A DNA stretch of 64,000 nucleotides from positions 56,471,129 through 56,535,128 of the forward strand of contig CM073592.1 in assembly GCA_037074705.1 (NCBI GenBank), in the 5' to 3' direction. The position numbers were made by a program, and so were the translations under genes. Shown here piece by piece: positions 23,601-35,169 of this stretch (position 1 is its first letter; the number at the start of each line of letters is the position of its first letter). Under the pieces are notes generated by a model. That model was not told the DNA's origin. It did no database searches and was given only the letters and a program-made list of their open reading frames with translations. The stretch is from Zhengitettix transpicula (Eukaryota; Arthropoda; Insecta; Orthoptera; Tetrigidae).

Positions 23601-24874
23601 GACTGTTTCATATTTGACCCCCATGTGCTAAGAGTTGAACTTTAATTCCCATTAAAATATCGCCACCACGAGAATTAAAATAATTCTTGCGCTGATGTGT
23701 AAGTTATTGGGTCAATTTGGACAACTACAATATTAATCTTAGGGTAGTTTATCAGTAATCATTTGGAATTATAAACCTGAGCTTGTTGATACACCTTACA
23801 GATTCGAAGAAAAACAGTTAAATTTGAAGGTTATAGAAATTTTTAAGTTCGGACATAACTTCTGTTTTGTATTTACAAAGACAGCGAAAGCAGCTGTGCT
23901 GTTTCTAAGGGAATACTATTACTGGGAAAGGATGTAAATTTAACGGGTTTAACCCGTTTCAAATATATTAATACTGCTTCTCGTCAATCAACCAGAAATC
24001 TCTGCCTACACTTCATGCGAACAGGCGAGTCTAACATTTTAATTTTTCCCGTCGCACGACATATTTTCGGCCAAAATAATATGCCTTATATTAACGATAG
24101 CTAACGACAAAAAAATCAGTTCAAGTAATGAAAACATTAATAATATATTATTCTTTTATTCTAAGAACAGAAAAATGGAATTACTATGATATTATAAATA
24201 CATGTAATAAGTCAGAACAATGTAGTATTAAATATTTACAGCAGTTGTTTCATTCACAGTGAAATAAATACAAATAGAGAAATAGAAAATTACTACGTTT
24301 CGTCTCTATTTTGGGACTTTATGAGCTGCACATATTATGAATTGAAATTTATGACATATTGATAATTAATTATTGTGATAAAAATTTCTTCAATGATGTT
24401 GATATTGTGCTAAGATCTTTATCTTTAATTAGTAGGTAATACGATATAAAAATAGTTAGAAAAAAAATTTAAATGCCATTGATAACCTAAATTTATTAGA
24501 TACCAAACATCAAAATTTAAAAACGATATATCTGACGTCAGATAAAAAAATACGAATACCAAATTTACTTTAACATTGTTTTACATAATTTAATATCAGT
24601 AAATAAAATAATATATTTTGCAATGAATTCGATTAAAGTGGTGGCGAATCTCAAGCTTTCATTCGAAATTCTGGATCTCATTTTACGCTTCATTCAAGCG
24701 TGCGTGTTTCCAAATAATGACGTCATGAATAACGTTGCTGGGTATGACAAAGAGAAATCACCAAATTTCTCTGCTAGAATTGCAACTGTATGAATTCCAT
24801 TCCACCTTTTACTGTCAGCTTACTTATATCTACTGTAAATGCTGTAGGGAAATAAAAAAAAAAATATTTTTTTT
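23601..24874. other. AT-rich non-coding stretch
   Basis: No credible gene. Contains a degenerate hammerhead-like motif on the minus strand near 24297-24325, where the first box has decayed. Confidence 0.45.
24297..24325 (-). other. Decayed hammerhead-like motif
   Basis: On the minus strand CTCATAA stands in for CTGANGA, followed by one A, a GTC/GAC stem and GAAACGTA. It shares the order and spacing of the other copies but the catalytic-type first box is mutated. Confidence 0.3.
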
Positions 24875-25119
24875 AGGGCAACAGGCTACATGAGGGTAAT
24901 CCACGTTGGGCAACTCCCCTTTCATAGCATAGGAAGGGATTTGAAAGGGGGGATGCGGAAGGGTAGAGGAAGATAGCCAAGGGTTAACTAGGGCCCCCAG
25001 GCTATATTTTAGGAATCTTACCCGGCATTCGCCTAAAGAAATGCAGGGAAAACCCTAGAAAAACCTGCATCAGGTAAGTCGGGCATTGGGTACTTGTCCC
25101 ACGCCCTTCCGATAGCGGA
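24875..25119 (-). repeat. 460-bp non-coding repeat, copy C (truncated)
   Basis: Reverse-orientation copy covering the 3' half of the family, from the GGCTACATGAGGGTAATCC end to ACGCCCTTCCGATAG, after which similarity stops and a T-rich run begins. Confidence 0.7.
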
Positions 25120-25677
25120 TTTTTTTTTCCTGAAATATACTTCTTTTCAATTTCATGTTTCAACTGTGAAAGTCTCCGATTATTTTCCCTACTTTTTATG
25201 GATTAAATTTAGTTAGCGTCTTCAGATGCAAAGACTTCTTTATTTGGGTTTACCATAATTTCAATTTTATTTTTAACGTCTTTATGGTTTGAGAATCAGT
25301 ACTTATAAGTTGTTTTTATCGTTTATGATATATTTAAATTAAAGTCTACCAAAACTGCTAAATATGCAAGCGAACTGGTTATCGCATCTTGGAGCGCATG
25401 AAGTTATCACAATTGGTTTGCAGCAGTGTTTGTATTTAAATTACGAAATATAAAACGTCTGGTTTGTGTGCTCTTTCTTCGTGAATCACTTGACAAAAGC
25501 AACAAGGATTTCATGGTGAGGTATTTAATTTATTACTCATTTTTGTTTGTTATTTGGCCTTCTTATTTACCCAATTATGTTTGCAAGTATTTATTTAATG
25601 TACAAATGGGCAGTTTTACCGGTCTCAGATGCATGAAATTACCAAAATGAATACGCTGTAAATTAAATTAAAATAAT
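25120..25677. other. AT-rich non-coding stretch
   Basis: A 74-codon frame (25426-25650) is hydrophobic and has no recognisable match; nothing else seen. Confidence 0.45.
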
Positions 25678-26005
25678 AATAAGAAATATAGGCAAATACA
25701 GACAAAAGAAGTGATAATATAAATACCGCACAACGTTTCTGGAAGCCTTGTTCCTTTCTTCAGGTGCAGAAAAAACGTAAGAGCCTAGAGACTCGACTCG
25801 TGTTGACTCGTGCAGTTATGTTCCTTTCTTCAGGTGCAGAAAAAACCTAAGAACCTAGAGAGACATAACTGCACGAGTCAACACGAGTCGAGTCTCTAGG
25901 CTCTTACGTTTTTTCTGCACCTGAAGACAGGAACAAATCTTCCACTAACGATGCGTGATATTTATATTATCACTTCTTTTGTTTATGTGTCTATCTTTCT
26001 TATTA
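25678..26005. repeat. Palindromic foldback element, longest arms
   Basis: Arms of about 140 bases (25678-25821 and 25862-26005) are inverted copies. The spacer is a 40-base direct duplicate of part of the left arm (compare 25751-25790 with 25820-25860). Outer portions match the family at 4652 and 15966 (ATATAAATACCGCA...AACGTTTCTGG on the left). The right arm keeps CTGAAGA (25921-25927) but its GAAACG box has decayed. No ORF. Confidence 0.8.
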
Positions 26006-26245
26006 TTAATTTTCTTTTATGAATTTTTTCATTTAATTATTTTAAATAAAGAAAACCGCCGCGTGAGTGTTATGTCAATTATTAAAATTTATAAAGAGTA
26101 ATATTAATTGAAGATCAATTCTGAAAAAATTATTTATATATTAATATATATTAGGCTACATGTTCAAACATGTAGTATTTGTACAGTTAAAAATATTCAC
26201 TTCTAATTCTGAACTTTTCATATTGTTATCCTGCCTTTTTCTTTT
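26006..26245. other. AT-rich spacer
   Basis: Nothing recognised. Confidence 0.5.
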
Positions 26246-26559
26246 AGGGTAACAGGCTACATAAGGATAATCCACATGGTGGCAACTCTACTTTAATAGC
26301 ACAGGAAAGGATTTGAAAGGGGGGATGTGAAAGGGTAGAGGAAGGTAGCCAAGGGTTAACTAGGGCCCCCGGGCTATGGTTTAAGGATCCTACCCGCCAA
26401 TTCGCCTAAAAGTGATGCAGGGAAAACCCTAGAAAAACCTGTATCAGGTAGGACGGGCATTTGGTACTTGTCCCACGACCTTCCGATGGCGGGAGAGGGG
26501 TTAGCTGTGGGGTCGCAGCTTTCCCCTCGCCGTGCCTTGACCGGTTTAGGAGGCAGCTT
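26246..26559 (-). repeat. 460-bp non-coding repeat, copy D (truncated)
   Basis: Reverse-orientation copy from AGGGTAACAGGCTACAT to TTTAGGAGGCAGCT, lacking the 5' part of the family. It lies 1.1 kb from copy C in the same orientation. Confidence 0.75.
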
Positions 26560-26759
26560 ACAATATCAGAATTAAATATATCCATTTAGTAGTAAATTTA
26601 ACTGTTAGTTTCTGAATTTTATTTATAATACCACAGAAAGTTGCCATCATTAGATATCCCCAGTCTTCAATTTCACGAGTAGCAATTTAAAAGAATAATT
26701 TCAAATATAAGTATAATGTGTAACGCTGAATTATTGTTAATTAAAGTGTTTCTGAATTT

Positions 26760-27140
26760 GAGCCCGCGGAGGTAATAGTTATGAAATAAACTCTCCCGCC
26801 CTCTCTTCATTCGCGGTTGACCCAAACTAAATCCTTACGCTAGTCTCTTGAATGGAAGCAGTTTGTGGCACGCAATGTTTACACTGATGCGCGTGTTTGC
26901 GTAATTGTTGCACTGTTATTGTTGCGAGTGAATGAGCAGGTTACTCAATGGCCATTGTTCTGCCAAGGAGCCTGAATGGAGGATAAGCGAGCTCAATACT
27001 TCCATTGTGGGCGCCAACTGCCTTCTCACTCAGCTACCATCGCCTGCGTTTAGAATAGGCCAAGGGACAAGTGCACCAAACAAGTAGTTGAGGAAAAGGT
27101 GAGCTGCATTGTGAAGGTGCAATCGGCGTGCCAGGGGACT
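26760..27140. promoter_or_regulatory. GC-richer island with clustered factor-like sites
   Basis: The perfect 12-bp palindrome CAATGGCCATTG (26946-26957) continues into CCATTGTT, an inverted SOX-like pair. TGTTTAC (forkhead-type core) and ATTGTTG cores lie in the preceding 90 bases. No ORF. Candidate enhancer by motif content alone. Confidence 0.35.
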
Positions 27141-27448
27141 TCTTTCAAGGGTATAAAAGTTACAAGTAACTGTTCTATGTTATATACACTCAATAACACG
27201 GATACTATAGAATAAATTTGCTACACGTCACTTGTGCTGAAAGAGGCAGTTAAACGTTCAACACCTTTAACAATTCCGAAGCACGGGCGCAGTGCATGTT
27301 ATCTTTATCAATCAATAATTTAAATATAAAAATCTGTATTCATTTCGCTTTCTTACGCGATAGAAATTAGTGAAATGAAAAAAATACGTCTGAATGAAAA
27401 TTAATAATAAATAACTAATACAAATAAAAATTATAATAATAAATACAA

Positions 27449-27597
27449 TAGGCTTTTGAGTTTTGTTAACTGACGAGTGCAGTTGTGTCGCTCTAGGCTC
27501 TTCTTAGTACCTGAAGAAAGGTACAAGGATCCCAGAAACGTTATGCGGTATTTATATAATCACTTATTTTGTCCATTTGTCTATCATTATTATTAAT
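27449..27597 (+). repeat. Single arm of the hammerhead-like foldback family
   Basis: Matches the right arm of 15966-16217, from AGGCTTTTGAGT through CTCTAGGCTCTT, CTGAAGA (27511-27517), GAAACG (27535-27540) and the TATTTATATAATCAC tail, but has no inverted partner. This shows that the arm alone can be the mobile or retained unit. Confidence 0.7.
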
Positions 27598-28767
27598 AGC
27601 CTCATTATGTTGACAACTAATTCGTATACAGCGGTCATTTCATTGTCCAGTCGACTACGATTTATTTTCCGAACCTCTGTTGACAACACTGACTAACGTA
27701 TAAAAATCCGTTTCTTCATAAAAATTAAATACAAAAGCTATGGCAATGATCAAGTTGCTATTTGAATTTATATTGTTTTATTTTGTATCATTGCATGAGA
27801 TCACATAAACAGTGTATTTGTCAAAAAATATCGTCACTCAACATTTTATAAACTTATTTATGACTTCTGTTCAATGTATAATATTTTGTATACTTCACAA
27901 GTACTATTCATGGTACCATACTTTACAGCGGGAAGCTTGTAAATGGATTCCAAAATCGTATACGAAGATGACTTATCCTACACTACCAGTCCTAGCCATT
28001 GCTTGTCTTTGACTGTATTTCAAAACTGCGAGGTTCTATTCTTTTTACATTCAGGTTTGTTCAAAAGTTTCGTTTTTTTATTTCTACGTGTTATTCTTTA
28101 TTTTCAGTTATTTAATTTGTAAGTCCGTGATCAATAATTTTCCTTTCGTGTAATATTAACAGATGACATGTCCTAGTTTGTCCTCAGCTAATAGAACAAT
28201 GCATTTCTGTCCGTAATTTATTTCTCATTGATACGTAATTGTTTACTTTTTAATTCCTGCATTAACAAATTCATGTTTTGTAATAAAACGAGGAAGCTGA
28301 CGGAATAAATAGACAAAAATAAGCATATCTTGAAAATATTACTTCAATTATTTCTAATATAGTTATATTTATCTGCCGTCAATTTAATCAATCAATAAAT
28401 AAACCGACCAACAGAGTAGAAACAATATAATAAAAAAGTTAAACATTCCAAACCGTTTCATTTCTTTTCTTAGTACCTCCTCAGGTGCACAAGTATAGAT
28501 AAATTTTAGAAGTATAAATATATTTCCTGTAATTTCAATAAATAATATAATTTTAGAGAGTAATTCAAAAACGTGTGCTTTTCACGTACAAATAAACCGA
28601 AAATGCAACTTACATAATGACTACTTTACTTATTTAATATTTTCTATTTATTTTTATAACGATTTAATAATGACTGTAAAATATTCAAATGCATGAAATC
28701 TTACAACTATTTGCAAAACTACTAAAATTATTGTTTTAAGCTACGTAATGGAAATGATAAGGATCTA
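27598..28767. other. AT-rich non-coding stretch
   Basis: No credible gene. A weak hammerhead-like motif lies on the minus strand at 28455-28484 (CTGAGGA and GAAACGG) without convincing stems. Confidence 0.45.
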
Positions 28768-29770
28768 TATTGTAATAATCAGTTATAGGTCGTTAATTAA
28801 ATAAAAGAATTAATAAAATTTACAAACAATATTTATTTATTTTGTGGCAATAATTTAAAACAATTACAAATTTTAAATATTAAATTCTCTGGGTCTTCAC
28901 TGGGTTTGATAATGGACACATCAATTATATTTAAAATCTTATTAACAAACAAATCACATTTACCTAAACAATACGTCGACTAAATGAAAAGAAATTAACT
29001 TGACAATTAAAATAGAACGAAATTAAAAAGTAAAAAGATTAACTCTGATTAACAATTTGAACTAGAACGAAATCTGACTTCTATCTTTTAATTTACGTTT
29101 ACATAATTAATTATTTTGTAATTTGTTACATCTGTCCAGTTGGTTCCAGCATACCTTTCGTTATCGAAAAACACTATTGCGAGATTTTACACAGATTCTA
29201 AGATTCACAGTTTACACTGATTCTAGTCAAAATTTATAGGATGTCAGGAACTCGGATGATCCTAATTTTTTTCCATCTATCTGTTGACTGCTTGTCTTAG
29301 GTGAATTCTGTTTGTCTTAGGTGAATTCTGTGGTTTGTAGATTTGCTAGTCTTTACTTCTTTGGACTTAAACTGCAATTTTTACTATTTCTGGCTGGCTA
29401 TGGACGTAAAACTGCTTTTACTTAGCTGGTTTCGATGCAGTGCTTCCGTGAATTTTTTACTTTGTCCTCAACTCACAGCTTTGTTTAATAACAATAAAAT
29501 AAACGACGGCTAGTCTCTACTCAAGTATCACTTGTTCCGTCCTCCGAAATGTCCAGGTACCAACCAATTCTGTTATACATCGACGATGTATTTCCGCGAA
29601 CTGACCTCACTTGAGTTTTAGCGCGCATACGCCATTTTGACCTTCCGAAAAAGCAACAGAGCTGAGCTACATTGTCGCTATGGAAGCTCCTGCCGCGATA
29701 ATAGATTTCTCAAACAATTTAAATTTTTATGTTCAAACAATTAATGTCCTAATTAATTGGCATTACAATA
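28768..29770. mobile_element. TATTGTAAT-ended non-autonomous element, copy 2
   Basis: Full-length relative of 19284-20473 in the same orientation, with the same inverted ends and internal landmarks but about 190 bases shorter through several internal deletions. Near 29293-29332 a 19-20-base unit containing TGTCTTAGGTGAATTCTG is tandemly duplicated, which copy 1 lacks. TA flanks both ends. No ORF. Confidence 0.7.
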
Positions 29771-30128
29771 TATTGTGAAATGCAAATTGTAATCTTATCG
29801 AGAGAATTTTGTGCTTTTGAAATATGCTACATTTCTTAAATATTTAGGGTTTGACTCCAGAATGATTAAATTTTTTATATCTTCCGATAGAAATTTACAA
29901 AGTTGTATTGCGAAATAACAGATACTGGTCTCGTAAATGTGAGCATGATATTTATTCCATCTAACAGTTCAAATGTTTTATAGCTCCATGATTAAGATAT
30001 TTGCCGTTGGAGTGGAATAGTCTAATGACATGTTTCGCCAATGCAAAAATTCTAAGACGCAGCGAAAGTTTGGTATTCCTAGGCGTATAAAGACAAGATT
30101 ACAGTGTTGCCTAAAGTCTTTGGCACTT

Positions 30129-30294
30129 AAACCCTAGAAAACCTGTATCAGGATGGTCGGGCCCTTGGTACTTGTCCCACGCCCTTCCGATGACGGCAGA
30201 GGGCTTTGCTGTGTGGACGCAGCATTCCCTTCCCCGAGCCCCGACCAGTTTAGGAGGCAGCTGGCCGACTATTCCAATGTGAATAGCGGACAAC
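30129..30294 (-). repeat. 460-bp non-coding repeat, copy E (fragment)
   Basis: Internal fragment in reverse orientation, from AACCCTAGAAAACCTG through GGTACTTGTCCCACGCCCTT to GAATAGCGGACAAC. Short frames on both strands follow the repeat and are not genes. Confidence 0.7.
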
Positions 30295-30959
30295 AATTCA
30301 TACCGAACTCATTTCTCAGCTCATTTTTGAGTGAAAATAAGAAACAACAAACCATTTTCGCGAAGTTCAGATCGACTTGCTACATTAATATTTTTGCAGT
30401 GTAGCAAGCGGAGCTAATTTTTACCGCCCAGTAGGTCGATATGACTATTCCAACAAAGGACTGAAGACTTACGAGAAACTAAACATGTGGTAACATCAGG
30501 TAATTTAAAATCTGTGAAATTTGAGGGATTTTGAGTTGAATTAATTTAATGTAGTGGATCATCAACGATTTATAATCTACTGTCATAATTTTTTTAATGA
30601 ATAAAATATTATATTAATTGTGACGATTTATTTATTGAATTTTAGAGGTAGACCTACTAACGGAAACCAGAAGCTTTCCACTATAAAATATACAATTCAT
30701 TCAATAGTTTCAGATTTTGCTAATGAATAGAATATTGATTAACTCATATTGAAATATTGTTAGTTATTTCAGGTAATAAGAATATTTTAAAATATGAATT
30801 AATTATTTAATATATTTTTATTACGTTTTAGATTAAAGTCTTTATATTAAATTGTATAAAGGAATCTGTATTGCCATTGCTATTTTTAAACCATGAAATG
30901 GACTTCTTTGTACGTAATATATGAATTATAAAAATTGCAAAGCAAGGTTATCGCAGTAA
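30295..30959. other. AT-rich non-coding stretch
   Basis: Nothing recognised. Confidence 0.5.
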
Positions 30960-31380
30960 AATGGTAAGTCGTTCGCAATCATCTGTCTGACAGAGCGTTA
31001 TCTGAACGCAGAGCCAAGAGCAGACAGACATTGCGTCGCGATGGATTAGGGAGATAGAGGAGGAAGCGCTCGGCCAGATGCTACAGTTCGCACGGCGAAA
31101 CAGCAAATCACGGCAGCCGCACTACAACCCACAATACGCTTCACGTTATTTATGGTCGCGTTATCTGGCTGGGCCGGCCGCGGCGGTAAATATCAGTAAT
31201 TGCGGCAAATCGGGGTTTTACGGCGGCACGGCGAGTAGCGAACACGGTTAACATTCGCCCACGTTCTTCTGATCCTGTCTCCTCTACTCTACTGCTGCAC
31301 TCTCGAACACAATGACTGATGTCTGCGATAAAAAAAAAATACACGTAGCAACAATTGTTTTGACCCATTACCGTGAATGA
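30960..31380. other. GC-richer non-coding island
   Basis: GC-rich segment with GGCCGGCCGCGGCGG near 31174 and a TTTATGG (caudal or Abd-B-type core) at about 31148-31154. The 72-codon minus-strand frame has no recognisable domain. Candidate regulatory element. Confidence 0.3.
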
Positions 31381-32170
31381 TACGTACCTTTTGCGAAGTT
31401 AATACGTAGAACGCGGGTGTTACGAGGAATGATTCCTCTTTGGTTATAATTTTTTATAGTTAACTGTACCGCTTCAGCTTGGAGCACGAATTAAGGTTAA
31501 TTTTTTCTTTCTTTTGCGTAATGTTTGTCTCTGCTGAAATGAACCCGCAATGACTCGGGTCACTCCGTTACCACGAAAGCCAGATTTTCATCATAAAATG
31601 ATTAATATTTTATTCAATTCAATTCAATGAATGGTCGAATAGTCAGAAATTTTTTAATTTTCTTGAAACTTAAAGGGAACGGGAGCCCGTGCAACCTTCT
31701 ATCTGAAAAGTAGTGACACATCTTTGCGCAAATTATATAAAAATATCAGTACTGAGGTTAATTGGGGAAATAATAGACTTACTCAATATAGTAAGTGAAC
31801 TTCAATGATTTAAGTGGCGAGAATTGTAAAGTTTCGATGCAAATTAAATTACATTAAAGACCCTGCGTTAAATGTGACACAATGATACGTACCTCTTAAC
31901 ATCAATATGCTTTACTGGAGGTAATGTCGTACTAATCGTGACCTTGAACGGGGATGCGTCACTATAGCACACTCAAAACTCAAAATAATATGTTCAAGCT
32001 CCTTTGTTTAAAATTTTGTTTATAAGTATTTTTTGGATGTACGAAAATATAATCACTGTGGTCTATTCTGTTGGCGACGTATTTTGAGCGGCCGTGGCAC
32101 TAGCGGACAACCTCCCCCTCATCCCCCCGTTCCAATCCGCAATCCTGACCGATGAACGAGATGTTAAAAA
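31381..32170. other. AT-rich non-coding stretch
   Basis: Nothing recognised beyond short frames. Confidence 0.45.
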
Positions 32171-32985
32171 GTTTCCGAATCAGTCTTGGTTTTAACATTA
32201 AGTGAATGTAATACAAGTTTAATGTATAACATTTCTGAAACTTATCTTAATTTATAATTTTATCTGTATTTACAATATGGAAACTGTTCCCACTGGTAAT
32301 GATTCGTTTAATAAATATGCTTAGAAATTATCAATTAAGATACAAATCTTTTAACAGTTACATTTATCTGACCTCCTTAAATAAATGAAAACATCAATTT
32401 ATTTAGTTATAAATTTATTATTAACTGGCTGGGTGCTCGGCGTTGCCCGTTTTTTATATAAACCAGTAAAAGTATTTAATTATATATTAATCTTCAGTCA
32501 AGAAGTGATTTAACCTAAATCTAACTGTTCCTAGTTCCTTACATACTTTCGATCGATAGTGCGTTAAATGAATAGTTATAAAATACATTGAATTTCATTG
32601 GTTCATTCCCAACAAACATACCTCCGAATTTCTTTACGAATAGAATACTTAAATGAACTCCTTGAGTATTACAGGATATATTTGTCCCTCACTCTTCAGA
32701 CATTACGAAAGATAAAATTGATGAAATTGTAATGTAATTCATAATGTAAACAAATAGTCGCTATATTGGAGTCACTAATATGGCACAAAAAATAACTAAA
32801 GACGTTGATGATTTCATTTATTTAAGGAGGTAAGATAAATGTAACTGTTAAAAGATTTGTATCTTAATTGAACATTTCTAAGCATATTTATTAAACGAAT
32901 CATTACCAATTCCAGATAAGTTTCAAAAATGTTATACATTAGACTTGTATTCACTTAATGTTAAAATCAAGGCTGATTAGGAAAC
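32171..32985. repeat. Large inverted duplication
   Basis: The left arm (32171-32397) and right arm (32805-32985) are inverted copies; the left arm contains an extra segment of about 45 bases. The right arm lies inside the TGTA/CTAGT-type element below, whereas the left arm lies just beyond that element's 3' end. Confidence 0.75.
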
Positions 32986-33371
32986 ATTTTCCGCAAGGAT
33001 CGTTAAAGTATTTCGCATTGTTTTTCATTATCATTCGATAGAGTATTGATGGATAAAATTGTACTCTTCAGTCATTACGAATAACTGAACTATTTACTTT
33101 GTTGTGCAGTATCGTCGCGTAGTAACGTCTCGCTCGCTTGTGCTGTGACGTCGTGATTCCTTCATGAATCGTCATGATTCCTTGACGAGAAGGAATTTAA
33201 CACCAAATGATCAATTTTAAAAAATATAATTCTCACTCCCCTCAGTACCCGTTTCTCGTCGTTTGAAGAATATGTACACCAATTTTTGTTGCAATCTGTC
33301 CACGCGTTTAAATTTATATAATGATGAACTGTAAATACATACATACAAACATACATCCTTTTTTATTATAT
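32424..33371 (-). mobile_element. TGTA-start, GC-rich-3'-end element, copy 1
   Basis: On the minus strand it begins with TATAATAAAAAAGG and a TGTATGTATGTAT run, continues with CGCGTGGACAGA and AAAATTGGTGTAC, and ends GGGCAACGCCGAGCACCCAG with CCAGT in place of CTAGT. The same ordered ends occur at 52997-53757 and 61502-62269. The frame over the TGTA run (33162-33356) is not a gene. A non-autonomous Helitron or SINE-like element is possible; class uncertain. Confidence 0.65.
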
Positions 33372-35169
33372 TGAAGATTTAAATTTTTAAAATTTATAAT
33401 AAAAAAACATTCTAAAAGTTTTATCCCTATTTTATTACGACCTCTTCAGGTGCTGTAAAGTCAATTAAATGATTCAATTTCAAAATCCGTGTTCCTAAAA
33501 ATGCCAAAACCGCTAAATTTTACAAACATTATAATTTATAATACAATTAATTACATGAAATGTAATGTTTGTTCCAATGATTCGGCCAGTACCGTAAACA
33601 AATGACACTAATAATTTAAATAGAATTTATGATTCCTTATTGTTATAATCAATTTCATTTATTTAAAATAATTTTATTCCACTCTCAACAGCTGTAAACA
33701 TAACAGAATTTACGCCTGCAATGTGTGGAAAAATCGCTAAGACATTTATGTCCACTGCATTTAATGCATTGCTTTTAATGGTAGTTTGCTTCGCACAAAA
33801 GAGCGTGATATGTCTGCCACTGAACACCTTCTTTTGGTGCCTTCGATCTGGCATTCAGTCGCCATGCATGCTAATATTACCTTCGCTCCGATATCGAAGC
33901 CCCGCAAGGTGGCACGCACTTAATTAACTATAGCAACCGGCGGAAACCCGACAAGAAAATGCAATAGTCACACAACCACATGCTGGGTCTTTTTTCGGCC
34001 TCCTTCCCCTTGCATATTGAACCTCCCCGTCAACAAAATAAACTCCCTTAATCCTACATCAAAGGATACGTATAATAAGTATGACGGATCTGAATTCACC
34101 GAGGGTTTCGAATTAGATCAGCGTCACAAGGTCTCCTGATCCTGGAAAAAAAGTTCACATAGAGCTTCTTCCGCTTGTTTGTAATTACCAAGCACAGTCA
34201 TACGAACGAGAAACATTCACTTTGTCCCCTGTGTAGGACAGAGCAGAAATGAAAATGGGGTTGCAATACACGCATTCATTCGCCAAAAGGAAACAAGTCC
34301 AGTAGCGAATATCGATTATAAATATTTCTGCAGCGGCATCCAGCCTCTAACATTTATACTCGTCTTATCCGTTGAAAGATGACTTTCCATGGATTATTTT
34401 TTCAAGGTTACGGTTATTCAGGAAGAAACCAAAATAATAATAATTTCACAGTTGTTTTTTAAAAAAATTATACTAAACAAAATACAGCTTTATTATAGTG
34501 TTTAGAAATTTCTGAAACGAGCGCCTCTAGCTTACGTTTTAATTGTACATTTCTTAATTTTCTTGGATATTTCAGAGAACCCTAGAGAAGAATAGTCAGA
34601 AAGAATTTCAAACACTTTCGAATATGGCGGATTATCAGTTTCTTCAGAACCTCGAAAATTAATATCTTCCCGTTATTGAAAGGATACAGAGATTTGACAC
34701 CATCAGTACATTATTTTAGTTGGATGTTTAGTAATTGAGTAAATATAATGTTGCTGTTCTACTTGATTAATTTTTTTTTTCAAAAAAGTTATTTTCGTGG
34801 GTTCTTCCAGTAACCATTTATTTAAGTTAGTAGGTAGTTCGTAGAACAGTTATTATTGTTCAATTATTAACAAATCTAAACGATTTGACTATACATGAGA
34901 GTCTCCGACGATTCGGAAGTTGATGAATGAAAATTTCATAAGTAGGCGAGAAGTGTTCCGATTTACCGTATGTTCGGCCATAAAACCGAAGAGAAGGCTT
35001 CAGAGTTTCTTTTTTGCTCCGCTTCTGCAGTTGCAGAATACGTCAAGGTGATTGACGGTCAACGGGTTGATTTTGTTGGGAGTGTTGAAGCAGATTACAA
35101 TTGAAACTAAATCAAAATGTCTAATCATTACAGTGGATTAGGATGAAATCAACACACTTCTGAAACTGA
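33372..35169. other. Non-coding stretch
   Basis: AT-rich ends with a more balanced centre (about 33660-34360). Overlapping 63-68-codon frames on opposite strands at 33663-33927 have no recognisable product. A decayed hammerhead-like motif may lie on the minus strand near 33400-33450. Confidence 0.4.

Noticed and set aside
28455..28484. Hammerhead-like motif with CTGAGGA and GAAACGG
   Set aside because: No convincing helix II or outer helix; listed only as a weak mention in the surrounding stretch.
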